This document shows, one piece after another, positions 26,901-32,960 of a DNA stretch of 64,000 bases (position 1 is the first letter of the stretch; each line of letters begins with the position of its first letter). Position numbers and translations under genes: made by a program. The stretch covers positions 53,361,950 through 53,425,949 of the forward strand of contig OX465579.1 in assembly GCA_950022655.1 (NCBI GenBank), written 5' to 3'. Origin of the DNA: Alentia gelatinosa. Lineage: Eukaryota > Annelida > Polychaeta > Phyllodocida > Polynoidae. Under the pieces are notes generated by a model. The model was given only the letters and a program-made list of their open reading frames with translations, searched no databases and was not told where the DNA came from.

Positions 26901-27284
26901 CTGACTGTCTGCACAGCTTCACAGTCAGAGCCTCTCGGACTAGGCCCGGCCTACGGCGGCACTCCTTGCCCCCTATCTAGATCTCAATCGGGTGGCTGAA
27001 CAAATTGGATGTAATCTAGAACTTCACCGATATATACTGATTTAGCCTGGTAAAAATTGTTGATATAGATATTGATGTCTTATAATCTATAGTGTATTGG
27101 TGCTCCGTAACCTGTGATAGGAGCTGGGAGAGATCGTGACGACGCAAATCTCTGATAGTGCAGTTGGTTAACAAGATATGCGAGCCAGTTTCTATCGAAA
27201 TAAAAGTTGAAAACATACCTTTTTACTTGCTCCAGACAGATCTTGGACAGGCCTACGCTTGTACTGTCCTTCGAAACTATACAT
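2004..27284 (-). CDS. UBE3C: UBE3C-type HECT E3 ubiquitin-protein ligase, complete 23-exon coding region
   Basis: Transfers ubiquitin from an E2 to substrates through a catalytic cysteine. Family members bind the 26S proteasome and extend K29/K48-linked chains, which raises degradation processivity. I joined 23 exons using GT-AG borders, matching phases and homology; they total 3270 nt, i.e. 1089 residues plus TGA, near the roughly 1080 usual for the family. In order: N-terminal MYSFEGQYKRRP segment, IQ-type motif (about residues 45-62), a long helical middle region with an acidic stretch (about 370-385), and a HECT domain (about 750-1089) with DEAGIDGGGIFREF, ASNRIEYIHLMADYRLN and the active-site LPTASTCMNLL (Cys1057). 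The C-terminus ends GFELS, as in animal UBE3C. No frameshift or internal stop was found. Intron 1 spans 9.2 kb; most others are 0.1-2 kb. Assignment rests on continuous similarity over the whole length, so paralogues UBE3A and UBE3B are excluded. Confidence 0.96.
2324..2454 (-). CDS. UBE3C: UBE3C exon 22, HECT hinge and C-lobe (residues 990-1033)
   Basis: Encodes GGYNVDHPVIKALWSAVEKF, then RKLLKFVTSCSRPPLLGFR, the conserved lead into the catalytic C-lobe. Acceptor TACTTAG, donor AGA|GTAAGT. Confidence 0.97.
2895..2914. repeat. TGATGCCT..AGGCATCA palindrome, copy 1
   Basis: TGATGCCTTGAGGCATCA with 8-bp arms around TG, extended by A/T on each side. A degenerate half-site (GACGCCTGGAGGCAT) lies 35 bp upstream. 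The identical 18-mer recurs at 14963 and 39457. Confidence 0.8.
3762..3850. repeat. Dispersed repeat related to 55206-55316
   Basis: Reads TTGTTCTACTGCATACAAAA in the middle and, on the opposite strand, starts GGGGCCAACCATAAAGTATG. The copy at 55.2 kb has AGGGCCATCCACAAAGTATG and TTGTTCTATTGCGTACAAGA. It looks like a small MITE with inverted end motifs; its family is not identified. Confidence 0.5.
3880..4019. repeat. 140-bp inverted repeat (foldback element)
   Basis: The left arm starts ACCAAACAAGAGTTAGTCGT and the right arm ends ACGACTAATCTCGAGTTTGGT in complement. Arms of about 60 nt match imperfectly. The centre holds a GTATTACTG/CAGTAATAT pair, the same layout as the hairpin at 32824-32960. 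Confidence 0.75.
4245..4268. repeat. Poly-G run (24 G)
   Basis: Uninterrupted homopolymer in intron 21 of UBE3C. Its true length is uncertain, since such runs assemble poorly. Confidence 0.9.
4490..4646 (-). CDS. UBE3C: UBE3C exon 21, HECT N-lobe (residues 938-990)
   Basis: Begins IHAQVQAFRRGLADVINLEW and ends EDLKQHTNYSG. Acceptor TTGTTTAG, donor TCGG|GTAAGT. Gly990 is split. Confidence 0.97.
5645..5831 (-). CDS. UBE3C: UBE3C exon 20, HECT N-lobe (residues 875-937)
   Basis: Encodes VSEMDLDFTVVQNEFGEAKV, then VELKPGGANIAVDASNRIEY and IHLMADYRLNKQ. Acceptor ATTAACAG, donor CAG|GTATGT. Confidence 0.97.
6407..6531 (-). CDS. UBE3C: UBE3C exon 19, HECT N-lobe (residues 834-875)
   Basis: Encodes AIYENMLVELPFAGFFLSKL and VDIHHLQSLDPEMYR. 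Acceptor TTCTCAG, donor TACAG|GTGAGT. Arg875 is split. Confidence 0.96.
6851..7095 (-). CDS. UBE3C: UBE3C exon 18, HECT N-lobe (residues 752-833)
   Basis: Contains GLDEAGIDGGGIFREFVSEL, RTLYPNP and FCGRILGK, all HECT N-lobe hallmarks that form the E2-binding lobe. Acceptor TTTTGCAG, donor AAG|GTCAGC. Confidence 0.97.
7390..7531 (-). CDS. UBE3C: UBE3C exon 17, start of HECT domain (residues 705-752)
   Basis: Encodes IFQRLIKQDKSEHQGD and VRRNYLYEDAFEKLSPEN, leading into the N-lobe of HECT. Acceptor CTTTTCAG, donor AATG|GTTTGT. Glu752 is split. Confidence 0.96.
8094..8188 (-). CDS. UBE3C: UBE3C exon 16 (residues 673-704)
   Basis: Encodes EEDVPRLSTNEVRNLTVLM and EMPFIVPFEERVK, matching the conserved PFxVPFEERVK just before the HECT domain. 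Acceptor CTTTCCAG, donor AAG|GTTTGT. Confidence 0.94.
8556..8650. repeat. 65-bp offset duplication around the exon 15 donor
   Basis: CTCACCATTACCATGGTATT occurs at 8561 and again at 8626. It carries the 5' splice site of UBE3C exon 15 on the minus strand. An AGAATGAAA motif is also duplicated nearby (about 8481 and 8600). Confidence 0.8.
8631..8724 (-). CDS. UBE3C: UBE3C exon 15 (residues 642-673)
   Basis: Encodes PSQIFKADSGVFERRPFGAL and STLNTRKYHGN. The donor is AATG|GTGAGT. A second possible donor (CATG|GTAATG) lies 6 nt upstream and keeps frame. A further copy of the whole donor lies 65 bp downstream, giving an exon end at 8566, and would break the frame. Confidence 0.88.
8784..8824. repeat. 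(GTT)n microsatellite
   Basis: About 13 uninterrupted GTT units in intron 14 of UBE3C. Confidence 0.95.
8947..9051 (-). CDS. UBE3C: UBE3C exon 14 (residues 607-641)
   Basis: 35 codons beginning VIVQLVRQLHSRNTRRQFCP, then KDHWLTNQVHINADK. The TRRxFCPxxHWL block is strongly conserved. Acceptor TTCACAG, donor AAG|GTGCGT. Confidence 0.95.
9052..10095 (-). other. UBE3C intron 13, no element recognised
   Basis: AT-rich 1-kb intron. Open frames here (for example 9305-9562 plus) show no similarity that I recognise. Confidence 0.8.
10096..10319 (-). CDS. UBE3C: UBE3C exon 13 (residues 532-606)
   Basis: Starts DVNTSTMPFQISDLVPMSLA and contains RDACLGIIELAYPDTKPTLK, a signature of UBE3C. Ends WAYLFK. 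Acceptor TTTTCACAG, donor AAG|GTAAGA. Confidence 0.95.
10921..11081 (-). CDS. UBE3C: UBE3C exon 12 (residues 478-532)
   Basis: Encodes GSQVTLLKMLSRGMQLEP and SLITLHDAEFYGDMSHM. Two AG acceptors lie 7 nt apart; only the upstream one (AATCCAG, exon base 11081) keeps the phase with exon 11. The donor is ATGG|GTAAGT. Confidence 0.92.
11446..11532 (-). CDS. UBE3C: UBE3C exon 11 (residues 449-478)
   Basis: Encodes RLFYSLAFNPHFIKGLWYAC and then CTVSTTSVTG, matching the family LLYSLAFN segment. Acceptor TTGTTCAG, donor CTGG|GTAAGT. Both flanking codons are split. Confidence 0.93.
12054..12165. mobile_element. Fragment of pogo/Tigger-like MITE
   Basis: Starts TAGTAGAACCCCGCCTAACG and continues with CCCCGCGTTAGCG and CCCCGTGTAAGCGGCCACTT. 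It matches the terminal repeats of the element at 52083-52378. The second end is missing, so this is a partial copy in intron 10 of UBE3C. Confidence 0.6.
12474..12658 (-). CDS. UBE3C: UBE3C exon 10 (residues 388-449)
   Basis: Starts DESFGNINHVRQECIRLLD and contains VSTVCHTLMTQNKLVIPRT, a well-conserved family block. Acceptor TACACAG, donor ACACG|GTAAAC. Arg449 is split. Confidence 0.94.
13031..13173 (-). CDS. UBE3C: UBE3C exon 9, acidic linker (residues 340-387)
   Basis: Begins GTLSREDLQQFLMLLHQLVP and carries an acidic stretch EEEDSDEEDVSMDLDMK at the place where the family has a disordered acidic linker. Acceptor TCCACAG, donor AAG|GTCGGT. Confidence 0.92.
13684..13940 (-). CDS. UBE3C: UBE3C exon 8 (residues 254-340)
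   Basis: Largest exon (257 nt). Includes ELFCSAYSEQISQYVLPALA and PSPWLLNAILTLSKDRI. A long pyrimidine tract precedes the CCAAG acceptor. The donor is ATAG|GTATGC and splits Gly340. Confidence 0.9.
14043..14196 (-). CDS. UBE3C: UBE3C exon 7 (residues 203-254)
   Basis: Encodes GYYRCMRALIDHKIPASLEY and following residues to SDVAFR. The GYYR...LEY pattern matches the family. Acceptor TGTTCCAG, donor TTTAG|GTAAGC, phases 1 to 2. Confidence 0.93.
14300..14315. repeat. Poly-C run (16 C)
   Basis: Homopolymer in intron 6 of UBE3C, 104 bp from exon 7. Confidence 0.95.
14473..14630 (-). CDS. UBE3C: UBE3C exon 6 (residues 150-203)
   Basis: Contains the family-typical LALPLRMLEVFCSAATYEN and ends KNILDK plus the first base of Gly203. 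Acceptor ATATTTCAG, donor AAAG|GTAATT. Confidence 0.93.
14848..14926. repeat. (AAT)n microsatellite
   Basis: About 25 AAT units flanked by ATTATTATCATTATTG on the left and ATTATTATTC on the right, so the ends can pair with the array. Confidence 0.95.
14963..14999. repeat. TGATGCCT..AGGCATCA palindrome, copy 2, plus half-site
   Basis: The same 18-bp sequence as at 2896, followed 5 bp later by a half-site CATGATGCCTCC. It lies beside the AAT microsatellite in intron 5 of UBE3C. Confidence 0.8.
15527..15572. repeat. Dispersed tail sequence shared with LINE fragment at 20.9 kb
   Basis: GTTTGTTTGGGTAGTT followed by TTGTTCAATTAGACTT is also present at 20871-20917, the 3' end of the LINE remnant. 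It is probably a second, tail-only insertion. Confidence 0.5.
15705..15817 (-). CDS. UBE3C: UBE3C exon 5 (residues 113-150)
   Basis: Begins TSVCQLLVRNNNVVASYVCG and continues to LYQLIATLHFCT, part of the alpha-helical N-terminal region. Acceptor TTTAACAG, donor ACCAG|GTCAGT. The last codon (Ser150) is split with exon 6. Confidence 0.92.
16272..16412 (-). CDS. UBE3C: UBE3C exon 4 (residues 66-112)
   Basis: 47 codons beginning KGEARDEFDKLLQTIEKQRL and ending SPKYDNQRL, aligning with the family segment after the IQ motif. Acceptor TTTTACAG, donor CTG|GTCAGT, phase 0 at both ends. Confidence 0.92.
17461..17535 (-). CDS. UBE3C: UBE3C exon 3 with IQ-type motif (residues 41-65)
   Basis: Encodes a basic helix containing ATLIQSVYRGYRVRQKL, an IQ-type motif (IQxxxRGxxxR), a calmodulin-binding signature that UBE3B and UBE3C carry near the N-terminus. 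The acceptor TTCTTCAG is clean and the donor is CTG|GTAAGT. Phase 0 at both ends. Confidence 0.94.
17997..18050 (-). CDS. UBE3C: UBE3C exon 2 (residues 23-40)
   Basis: Encodes EQRNVLIQRTHEERQRRQ, the basic helical segment before the IQ motif. The acceptor is TTACAG and the donor CAG|GTAAAG. Phase 0 at both ends. Confidence 0.92.
18728..19092. mobile_element. MITE-like element with GAACTCGACCC ends
   Basis: The left part reads AGAGAACTCGACCCGAAACG with further CTCGATCC and CTCGGCCC repeats. The right end reads GGGTCGAGTTTGTTACGAGT then TCTCCAGTA in complement. A separate end-like copy lies at 20286-20335. Family not identified. Confidence 0.5.
19110..19740. mobile_element. Non-autonomous element with 15-bp perfect TIRs
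   Basis: TACAGGGATGCCAGT at 19110-19124 is exactly complemented by ACTGGCATCCCTGTA at 19726-19740. CCTACATG motifs recur just inside each end. The 630-bp interior has no transposase frame. Confidence 0.6.
19919..20017. repeat. Long hairpin, 48-nt arms with 3-nt loop
   Basis: Arms 19919-19966 and 19970-20017 pair at 44 of 48 positions. The inner ends are CGGTAAAA and TTTTACCG. It looks like a recently formed foldback insertion or an inverted duplication. Confidence 0.9.
20650..20850. repeat. GC-rich GGCAGGCC/CCGCTGG low-complexity stretch
   Basis: Irregular repeats of GGCAGGCC, GCCCGCTGG and CCGGCCAGCTGG, unlike the AT-rich surroundings. No reading frame of interest. Confidence 0.5.
20870..21720 (-). 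pseudogene. Decayed non-LTR retrotransposon: RNase H domain, CCHC motif and 3' tail
   Basis: On the minus strand the C-terminal end of a LINE reverse-transcriptase protein can be read: SSIFTAEANAILHAL (acidic RNase H residue), a frameshift after FSD, then QTIGQHDPKNAVIRDIKLSY, WLPTHIGIDGNEAADQAAKN and a zinc-knuckle-like C-x2-C-x8-H-x4-C ending near 21105. A stop follows HAL. The 3' UTR ends in an (AAAC)n-like tail (20871-20885). The endonuclease and polymerase are missing, so it is 5' truncated and dead. RNase H places it in an I/Nimb-like group; the exact clade is inference. Confidence 0.85.
23441..23512 (-). other. tRNA-like sequence (SINE head or tRNA pseudogene)
   Basis: On the minus strand there is an A-box-like TGGAGCAGTCGGCAGAGC, an anticodon-region hairpin CATTCG...CGAATG, and a T-arm CGGGAGTTCGAATCCCG with a 5-bp stem and the GTTCGAA loop. 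The acceptor strands (ATCTTTG and CTATTGG) do not pair, so a working tRNA is unlikely. If aligned, the anticodon would read GTG (His). Confidence 0.6.
23690..23870. repeat. Dispersed repeat, intact copy (partner at 25.3-25.8 kb)
   Basis: Shares GAAATACAAAAAAG, AGAATCTCACTCT, TCTCCAGGC and AAATATAGTAGGTAA-like blocks with 25276-25756. Contains an ACGAGAATCTCACTCTCGTG hairpin. Confidence 0.65.
25276..25756. repeat. Dispersed repeat copy interrupted by about 300 bp
   Basis: Matches the copy at 23690-23870 from 25276 to about 25378 and again from about 25676 to 25756. The intervening 300 bp are absent from the other copy. Confidence 0.6.
26331..26951. mobile_element. 620-bp element with about 52-bp terminal inverted repeats
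   Basis: The left arm (26331-26382) reads GGCCCGGCTAGTCCGAGA, then CTCTGACTG and CAGTCAGAGAGC. The right arm (26894-26951) is its complement, with CTCTCGGACTAGGCCCGGCC. A minus-strand open frame of 112 codons inside (26374-26712) matches nothing I recognise. It lies in intron 1, 268 bp from exon 1. Confidence 0.6.
27219..27284 (-). CDS. UBE3C: UBE3C exon 1 (residues 1-22)
   Basis: Encodes MYSFEGQYKRRPVQDLSGAS plus KK, the conserved extreme N-terminus of UBE3C. The ATG is preceded in frame by TAA two codons upstream (27288-27290) and has A at -3, which fixes the start. The donor AAG|GTATGT leaves phase 0, matching exon 2. It is short and 9.2 kb from the rest of the gene, so automatic annotation could easily miss it. 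Confidence 0.9.
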
Positions 27285-27700
27285 CTTTTAAAGTTCCTTC
27301 AATAAAAATATTATTTTACTTCTGTTTTCGTCTTGTTTTCCGAATCACACAACAAAAACAATCCTAGAATATTCGGAGTAGTGTGAACTTCCGGAGAACA
27401 TCGGATATTGCGCTGATTCCCTTGGGGCTTCTTTCATAGACGTGCGATTACTGGAAACCAGCTAACGAATGTAAGTCTGCCTTGCGCGCCTCCAAGTGAC
27501 AGTGAAAGAAACTACTTCCATACACTGCATCCATCGCCTCCATAGTTAAACCCCATTAGATACAAGCGTTGCAGTGTGCTGAAAATAAACCAATGAAAAG
27601 ACAGCTGGTAGCATTAAAATTTCCGCCAGATGGCATGGCATTAGTGCGAGCTGAATCATCTGAATGGGTGTTTCTTGGAAATCTCGTACGATATAGGAAG
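27285..27700 (-). promoter_or_regulatory. UBE3C 5' UTR and promoter region
   Basis: Upstream of the UBE3C ATG. CCGGAAGT, an ETS/GABP-type site common in TATA-less housekeeping promoters, lies on the minus strand at 27387-27394. A more GC-rich stretch (27400-27510) includes GCGCGCCTCC. No TATA box at a sensible distance. The transcription start is not determinable here. Confidence 0.45.
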
Positions 27701-28369
27701 TTTGTAAGTTTATCAACAACTCGGATGCATCTTTAGACGTATCTCCGCGTTATGGTACGGACATGTGATGTTTCTACAAGGTAAGTACACAACTGTTAAC
27801 CTTAAAGGGTCTCATAAAGGCATTTAATCCACGTCACTAAGATTTGGATCCCTAGGGTCACAGTAACACCACACGCAAACCAACTGAACACGGTGGTCTC
27901 GCTTGGAACCTCTCGCTTGCTATACGGGAATGTGGGTACCACTGAACAGTATTAAGTTTTGACTTAGCATAGATAACGGAGAAAGGTCAGTTCACCTGGA
28001 AGGACCAATCTGACAATTTTGCGATTGTGACATGTCTGTGAATATGAGTTCGATATGAGATCAACATTGAGGGTAACTTTGTTGTCAGTTTTAGTTTTTT
28101 TTCGGCCGTGGCCGAGGCGACCGCTCCCCACACCCCAACATTGATTGAACGAACTTTGTGTGAGTTTGTGGGGTGGGGGTTTCGGCCAAACCTTGACTGC
28201 TCAAACCTTGCTACGCTTCAGTTTGATATTTAGGATACATAACCCTTGTCTTTATAACACTAATAGTCTGAATCTTCTAATATATCGAATCACGTGGTCG
28301 AATGCTGTTTTTATCATTGATACTGATAGTGTTTAGCTAGTAATTGTTCAGCACACACTCTGATATTTG
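27701..28369. other. Intergenic, nothing recognised
   Basis: No conserved reading frame, RNA or clear repeat. Short frames such as 28145-28336 show no similarity that I recognise. Confidence 0.7.
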
Positions 28370-29175
28370 AGCCATGGACGCCTTGAGTCTTTTTGTGGAT
28401 GTCTTGAGCCTACCCTTTGGCCACCTTGAGCCTACCCCTTTAGGCGGCCTTGAGGTGGAAAAACTTACTTAAACTGGTTTATAAACACCTTGAGCCCAGG
28501 ACGATTTGAGCCCTGGACGCCTTGAGCCTTTCTATGGACGCCCTGAGTCCACCCTATGGATGCCTTGAGCCTACCCCCTCTTGGTGGCCTTGAGACTTGA
28601 GCCTTTAAGTGTAAATACTTTGAAAGGTGCACTTGAAATGGATTATACTTTATAGTCATATATTCACAACCCTAACCCTATAATCTAACCCTAATCCGCC
28701 AGTTGGAACTAAAATAGGGGTAGGCTCAAGGCGTCCACGGGGTGGGCCCAAGGCGTCCACGTTTTCGCGCTGACAGGAGGCACAAACGGTAAAAGACTCA
28801 AGGCGTCCAATTCCCTTTATGGTTCCCCAAAGGAACTCCGTAAAAATATACTGCAGAAGGTTTATAGACGCCTTGAGCCCACCGCTGTGGATGCCATGAC
28901 CCTATCCCTTTTGGAGTCTTGACGCTCTAGGTGTGACAACTTTGAAAAGTGCGCTTAAACTTTTACTACCTACAGTATGTATAGTACACAACCCTAATCC
29001 TGACCCAAAACTTTTCTAATCCGCCCGTTGGAACTAAAATAAAATAGCTGGAAGATCAAGGGTTCTACAGGGTGGGCCCGCTCAAGGCGTCCAGCGAGTG
29101 GACTCAAGGTGTCCACATTTTCGCGCTGTCAGGGGGCTCAAATGATAAAAGGTTCAAGGCATCCAATTCCGCTCC
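28370..29175. repeat. GCCTTGAGCC / GGCTCAAGGC repeat block, two tandem palindromic units
   Basis: Unit 1 (about 28370-28830) has many GACGCCTTGAGCC-like copies on the plus strand, then ACAACCCTAA...TTGGAACTAAAATAG, then CTCAAGGCGTCCA copies in the other orientation. Unit 2 (about 28862-29175) repeats the same order. The organisation is that of a MITE with many sub-terminal repeats, duplicated. Confidence 0.75.
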
Positions 29176-30205
29176 AGGTTAGAGGAAAGTAACCCCGAAC
29201 ATATTCACGGACTGTAGTAGTTTCGTCTTATTGCCGTTGATAAGTGTCGACCAGTCACAAAAGCCTCCTCTTTGATGTTTTGAGCTTCTCAGTGAGTAGT
29301 ACATCTAGGTTACGCCCCACTCGACCATTTTGTTCGACAAGAGTCTGTCCAGTAAATATACTGGTACAACCCTGCCAAATTGTAGTCAATACTTCCTTAA
29401 ACAAATGGCAATAGAGATTTTTTTCGTACATTCCTACTTCTGTTTTCCGTGTGACTGCCATGGTTCTGATTTTGTGATATAGTTTGTATAAGGGGGCCCC
29501 AAAGTTGCTCAAACTTTTTGCAAACTATTCATTAGAATCTTTGAATGTAAGGGTGCTTGAACATACACTGATACTGTCAGGATTACTTTTCGTAGGCAAA
29601 GAATTGTATTTTCCTTATCTTATGCTTGCTAAGAATATGTCTGTCAGATAAGCAATTTGAGTGTCTCGAGCTACTCAAGTAAGGTAGTCGGAAGTGTTTC
29701 AGTATAGACCAGGCCCAATTGATGCGACGCAATGGTCCCAAGTCGATAAACACTGGCAGGGGGTAATAATGGTCGCAGTCCGTCATATCGCATTTAATCG
29801 CTCTAGTGGGGCTGGGTTTCGCGGGTGAGCGATGGTGTGCGATTCGACGGATCCGTCGCATCGCACATCATGTTTGTGAATTGCGACGAATCTGTCGCAC
29901 AGGTACGGAGTACTTTCTATATATTATGTATACAGTATCGCATTTACCCAGGTACCGCTACCCCCGAGAACATCGGATCTACTACTGTCAATAATTTGTA
30001 CACTACAGTGAGAATACAACCCCGCCATGCCTTTGCGCATTTGTTAGTAATAAATTATTTAAGTAATTCCCATGTGCTCATCCAGCACACCGCAACAAAT
30101 GCAGGCCAAACTTAACAAACTCAACCTTTAATACACGGATGGTCAAGCCAACTGTAAACAAAAGCTAGTATATCTGCACAAACCAAGCACTGTCTGGAAT
30201 TTACT
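29176..30205. other. Intergenic; one 32-nt palindrome
   Basis: No gene seen. 29836-29867 is a palindrome with one mismatch (TGTGCGATTCGACGGA and its complement) whose centre CGACGGATCCGTCG resembles the family at 31.7 kb. Confidence 0.7.
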
Positions 30206-30470
30206 ATATACCCATGCCGTATATACTGTAAATACGCACCGTTTTGCCATGTACACTAAAATACGGAACACCTTTCCATACACGTTTATTAGATATTGGT
30301 TTAAAAGCCAAACGAAATTGATGATGTTTTTTTTTTTAATTTCGGGTATATAGTAAATATATAACGTCCAACCATGCTTGTACAAGTCACAGAACTCGAT
30401 GACAATTTACGGTTTGAACGGAACGAGGCGTTTACTTGTACAGCATGGTTAGGACGTTGTATATAAGTAT
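30206..30470. mobile_element. Foldback element, copy 1 (shortened)
   Basis: Shares ATGCCGTATATACTGTAAAT, ACACTAAAATACGGAA and a T-rich tract with 52380-52700. It ends with AACGTCCAACCATGCTTGTA paired with GTACAGCATGGTTAGGACGT. The loop side is shorter than in the 52.5-kb copy. Confidence 0.75.
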
Positions 30471-31574
30471 GTATCATTATACACTGTTCAGTGTAGTCGA
30501 ATTTTATCTGGACAAGTCTGCAAGTCTGATGTTGTTTCCAGTTGTCTGGAGTGCTCGTCCATCAAGTCAGAAACCTTTTTCGAAACATATCTGCCATCAT
30601 CTACCTTGAACTTGCATACTCAACTTTCCTACATAGACACAATACCTGCACACCTGACCTCTACAACGCCTGAATATACACCTTGAACTTTGAAAATACA
30701 TTGTACCTCTAAGGGCAATACGTGAAATATGGTACAACCTCTTTTGGCATTAATAATTTTGGCATTCATTACAGATTGTACATGTGTCGTTTCGACTGTT
30801 ACCTAATCTTTCTCAAGGATACTATGTTACTAATTGTTATACTGGGGTACTAATTGAGTCATTGGAATTAGATTGAGTACTAAGTGAGCCATTAAATACA
30901 CATAGAATATTGTAGGTGGTTTGTAGATCAGATTTTCATCCTGATGTAAGAAGTTATATTTGTTTAAAATATATTGTTGTTGTACAGTCTCCAGGGAAAG
31001 TTTCATTTGCTTGTAATGATCAACCTTCTGTGTTTAGCGGCATTCAGTTAGTGTTTATTACACAGACTGCTGTATCTTGAATCTCACGTAGGATAAGGAC
31101 AAGGTATTTAATTTCTGTAGAGTCATTGTAAGGAGCCCTACCTGGAAACTAGAAGTCAATATTATCGGATACACGTGGTGGGACCCAAGGTAGTGCAAGA
31201 TACTATTGTCTGTTATGTTTTCTAAATCCTTCTGGAGGCTTATCCCTAAATGACGAAGCTACAAGGAATATTAAATGATCCAGACAATGTACACTGCCAA
31301 ATAATTCTCATAACTACAACTCACTTGACTAGAAAGAAGGGATAACATCAGCATTGCCGATGTAAACTCTAGCCAGATCATGCCACCATGGTTGAACGGA
31401 AGCTCCGTGGCGTCAGACTTGTATCCTGATAAATATTTTCTACATTCAGTGGTTGGGTTGATGAGGTTATGCCGTATCAACTACTGGTTAAATATCACGA
31501 CGAAATCGCACAATCAATGCGCGATGCTGACGACCTTTTTTGAAATAAAGAGCTGTATTTGTAAGTTACCTGTA
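30471..31574. other. Intergenic, nothing recognised
   Basis: AT-rich. A weak duplicated ACTAATTGAGTCATT-like motif lies around 30850-30895. No gene found. Confidence 0.7.
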
Positions 31575-32385
31575 AAGTCTAAAGTCCATAAGATATCGAC
31601 ATATGTCACCCATTCTCACCGAGCCGATGGCAGGGATGAATCGGCGAAGTTCATGTCGATGTTTTAAGCCTATAAGACACCGACCCGACGGCTGTGCCCG
31701 ATTCTAACTTTGCCCGACGGATCCGTCGGGTCGGTGAGAATCTGCGTCAATCGGGTCGATGTACGCACTCTTACCGACCCGATTTTATTGCTTTCCCCGA
31801 CGCGTCGGGCATTACTACCATGTTAAGCCCATAAGACAGCGACATTTTCCACAGATTCTCACCAATCCGATCACCGATTGTAATCGGGAACAAGACTGTC
31901 GCTGTCTTATAACCTCAATGACGCTTGCCGATCATACCCCTCGACTTTATGACCTTGTACAGCGACCCGATTGAGATCAAAGAGAGCCGCCGGGAGCAGA
32001 GCCGGGGTGAGCCACAGGCCGCTGGTGTGGATTCATAGAAAATAATTCAAATTTTAATAACTTTTGATCCGATTAAGATATTGGAAATCGGTTTTCAGAT
32101 TCATCATCGCCTCTCTCTCCCCTACAAATCGATATAAGGCAATTTTAAATCGGACTAGGGGATAGGTAGCATCGCTATTCAAATGGCCTACTCAGAATCG
32201 GGAACAGTCGGTGAAGTGCGTACAGCGACACAATTAAGGTCGGGCAGAGTCGGTCATTACCCCCACGCTAGTAATGCCCGACCCGATTAAAATCAGGTCT
32301 GTGAAGTGCGTACAGCGACCCGATTTTGACCGACCCGATGGATTCGTCGGGCAAAGGTGTGATCGGGCACAAAAATCATCGTCAT
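31575..32385. repeat. GACGGATCCGTC dispersed repeat family, longest copy
   Basis: Contains repeated CCTATAAGACACCGAC-like and GTCGGGCA motifs, an 18-bp perfect palindrome (CCCGACGGATCCGTCGGG, 31713-31730) and a second GACCGACCCGATGGATTCG. Blocks such as CTCTCCTACAAATCG, CAGAATCGGGAACAGTCGGT and GTGCGTACAGCGAC recur at 34.3 and 44.0 kb. No coding capacity, so a non-autonomous element. Confidence 0.75.
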
Positions 32386-32823
32386 TACACACATGATTTC
32401 AATTACGGTTAGTGCCTGTTCATGGTTTCGATCACTTTGTCCAAATAACACATCGTTAGCGGCAAGACAAATTGTTCCAGAATCGTACGTAGAGTAATAT
32501 ATGCTCTGTACGGTAAAATTCATTTGCTTCCCAAATACTATTATAGCAGACATTGTACGCTGAAGTCACACGGGTTTAATATGTGAAGGCCTCATGTTTG
32601 TTTATTTACGTCTAGCCTGCCATTACAAAAATTATATAAAACCTGTCAGACACCATAACTGTGGTACGGTATACGGATTCAAAACCGTGGTAAACGGCCT
32701 CAAAGCCATGGCATACGGGAAAATAGTCCGATTGTGATATAGAGCAAGAACATAGTCCCTAGAGATATATAGACTTTAATACGGTAATTCCCGGGTTTAT
32801 TCTATTGGAGAAGATGGATATTA
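32386..32823. other. Intergenic, nothing recognised
   Basis: Includes short ACGGTATACGG/CCGTGGTAAACGG repeats (32665-32715) resembling parts of the element at 53.1 kb. No gene. Confidence 0.6.
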
Positions 32824-32960
32824 AATACAACAAACGATTGTTTTGTGGACAGGCGGCTTTGTAAACCACTCGAGGTTGCCGTCGTAATACACTCGCTGTA
32901 TTACCACACATCAACCTCTCGTGGTTTACGACCGCCTGTCCACAATATCATCGTTTATTT
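32824..32960. repeat. Inverted repeat, about 50-nt arms
   Basis: AAACGATTGTTTTGTGGACA then GGCGGCTTTGTAAACCACTC pairs with GTGGTTTACGACCGCCTGTC then CACAATATCATCGTTTATT. The middle contains its own GTAATAC...GTATTAC hairpin. Layout as at 3880-4019. Confidence 0.85.

Larger units (their letters stand above)
18051..27218 (-). other. UBE3C intron 1, rich in mobile elements
   Basis: 9.2-kb intron between a 22-codon first exon and exon 2. It contains most of the transposon debris inside the gene, listed separately. No additional coding exon was supported. The stretch at 18154-18423 is open on both strands but matches nothing I know. Confidence 0.75.

Noticed and set aside
28660..28700. CCCTAA-like repeats resembling telomere sequence
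   Set aside because: Only three irregular copies, and the same stretch recurs inside both units of the 28.4-29.2 kb repeat.
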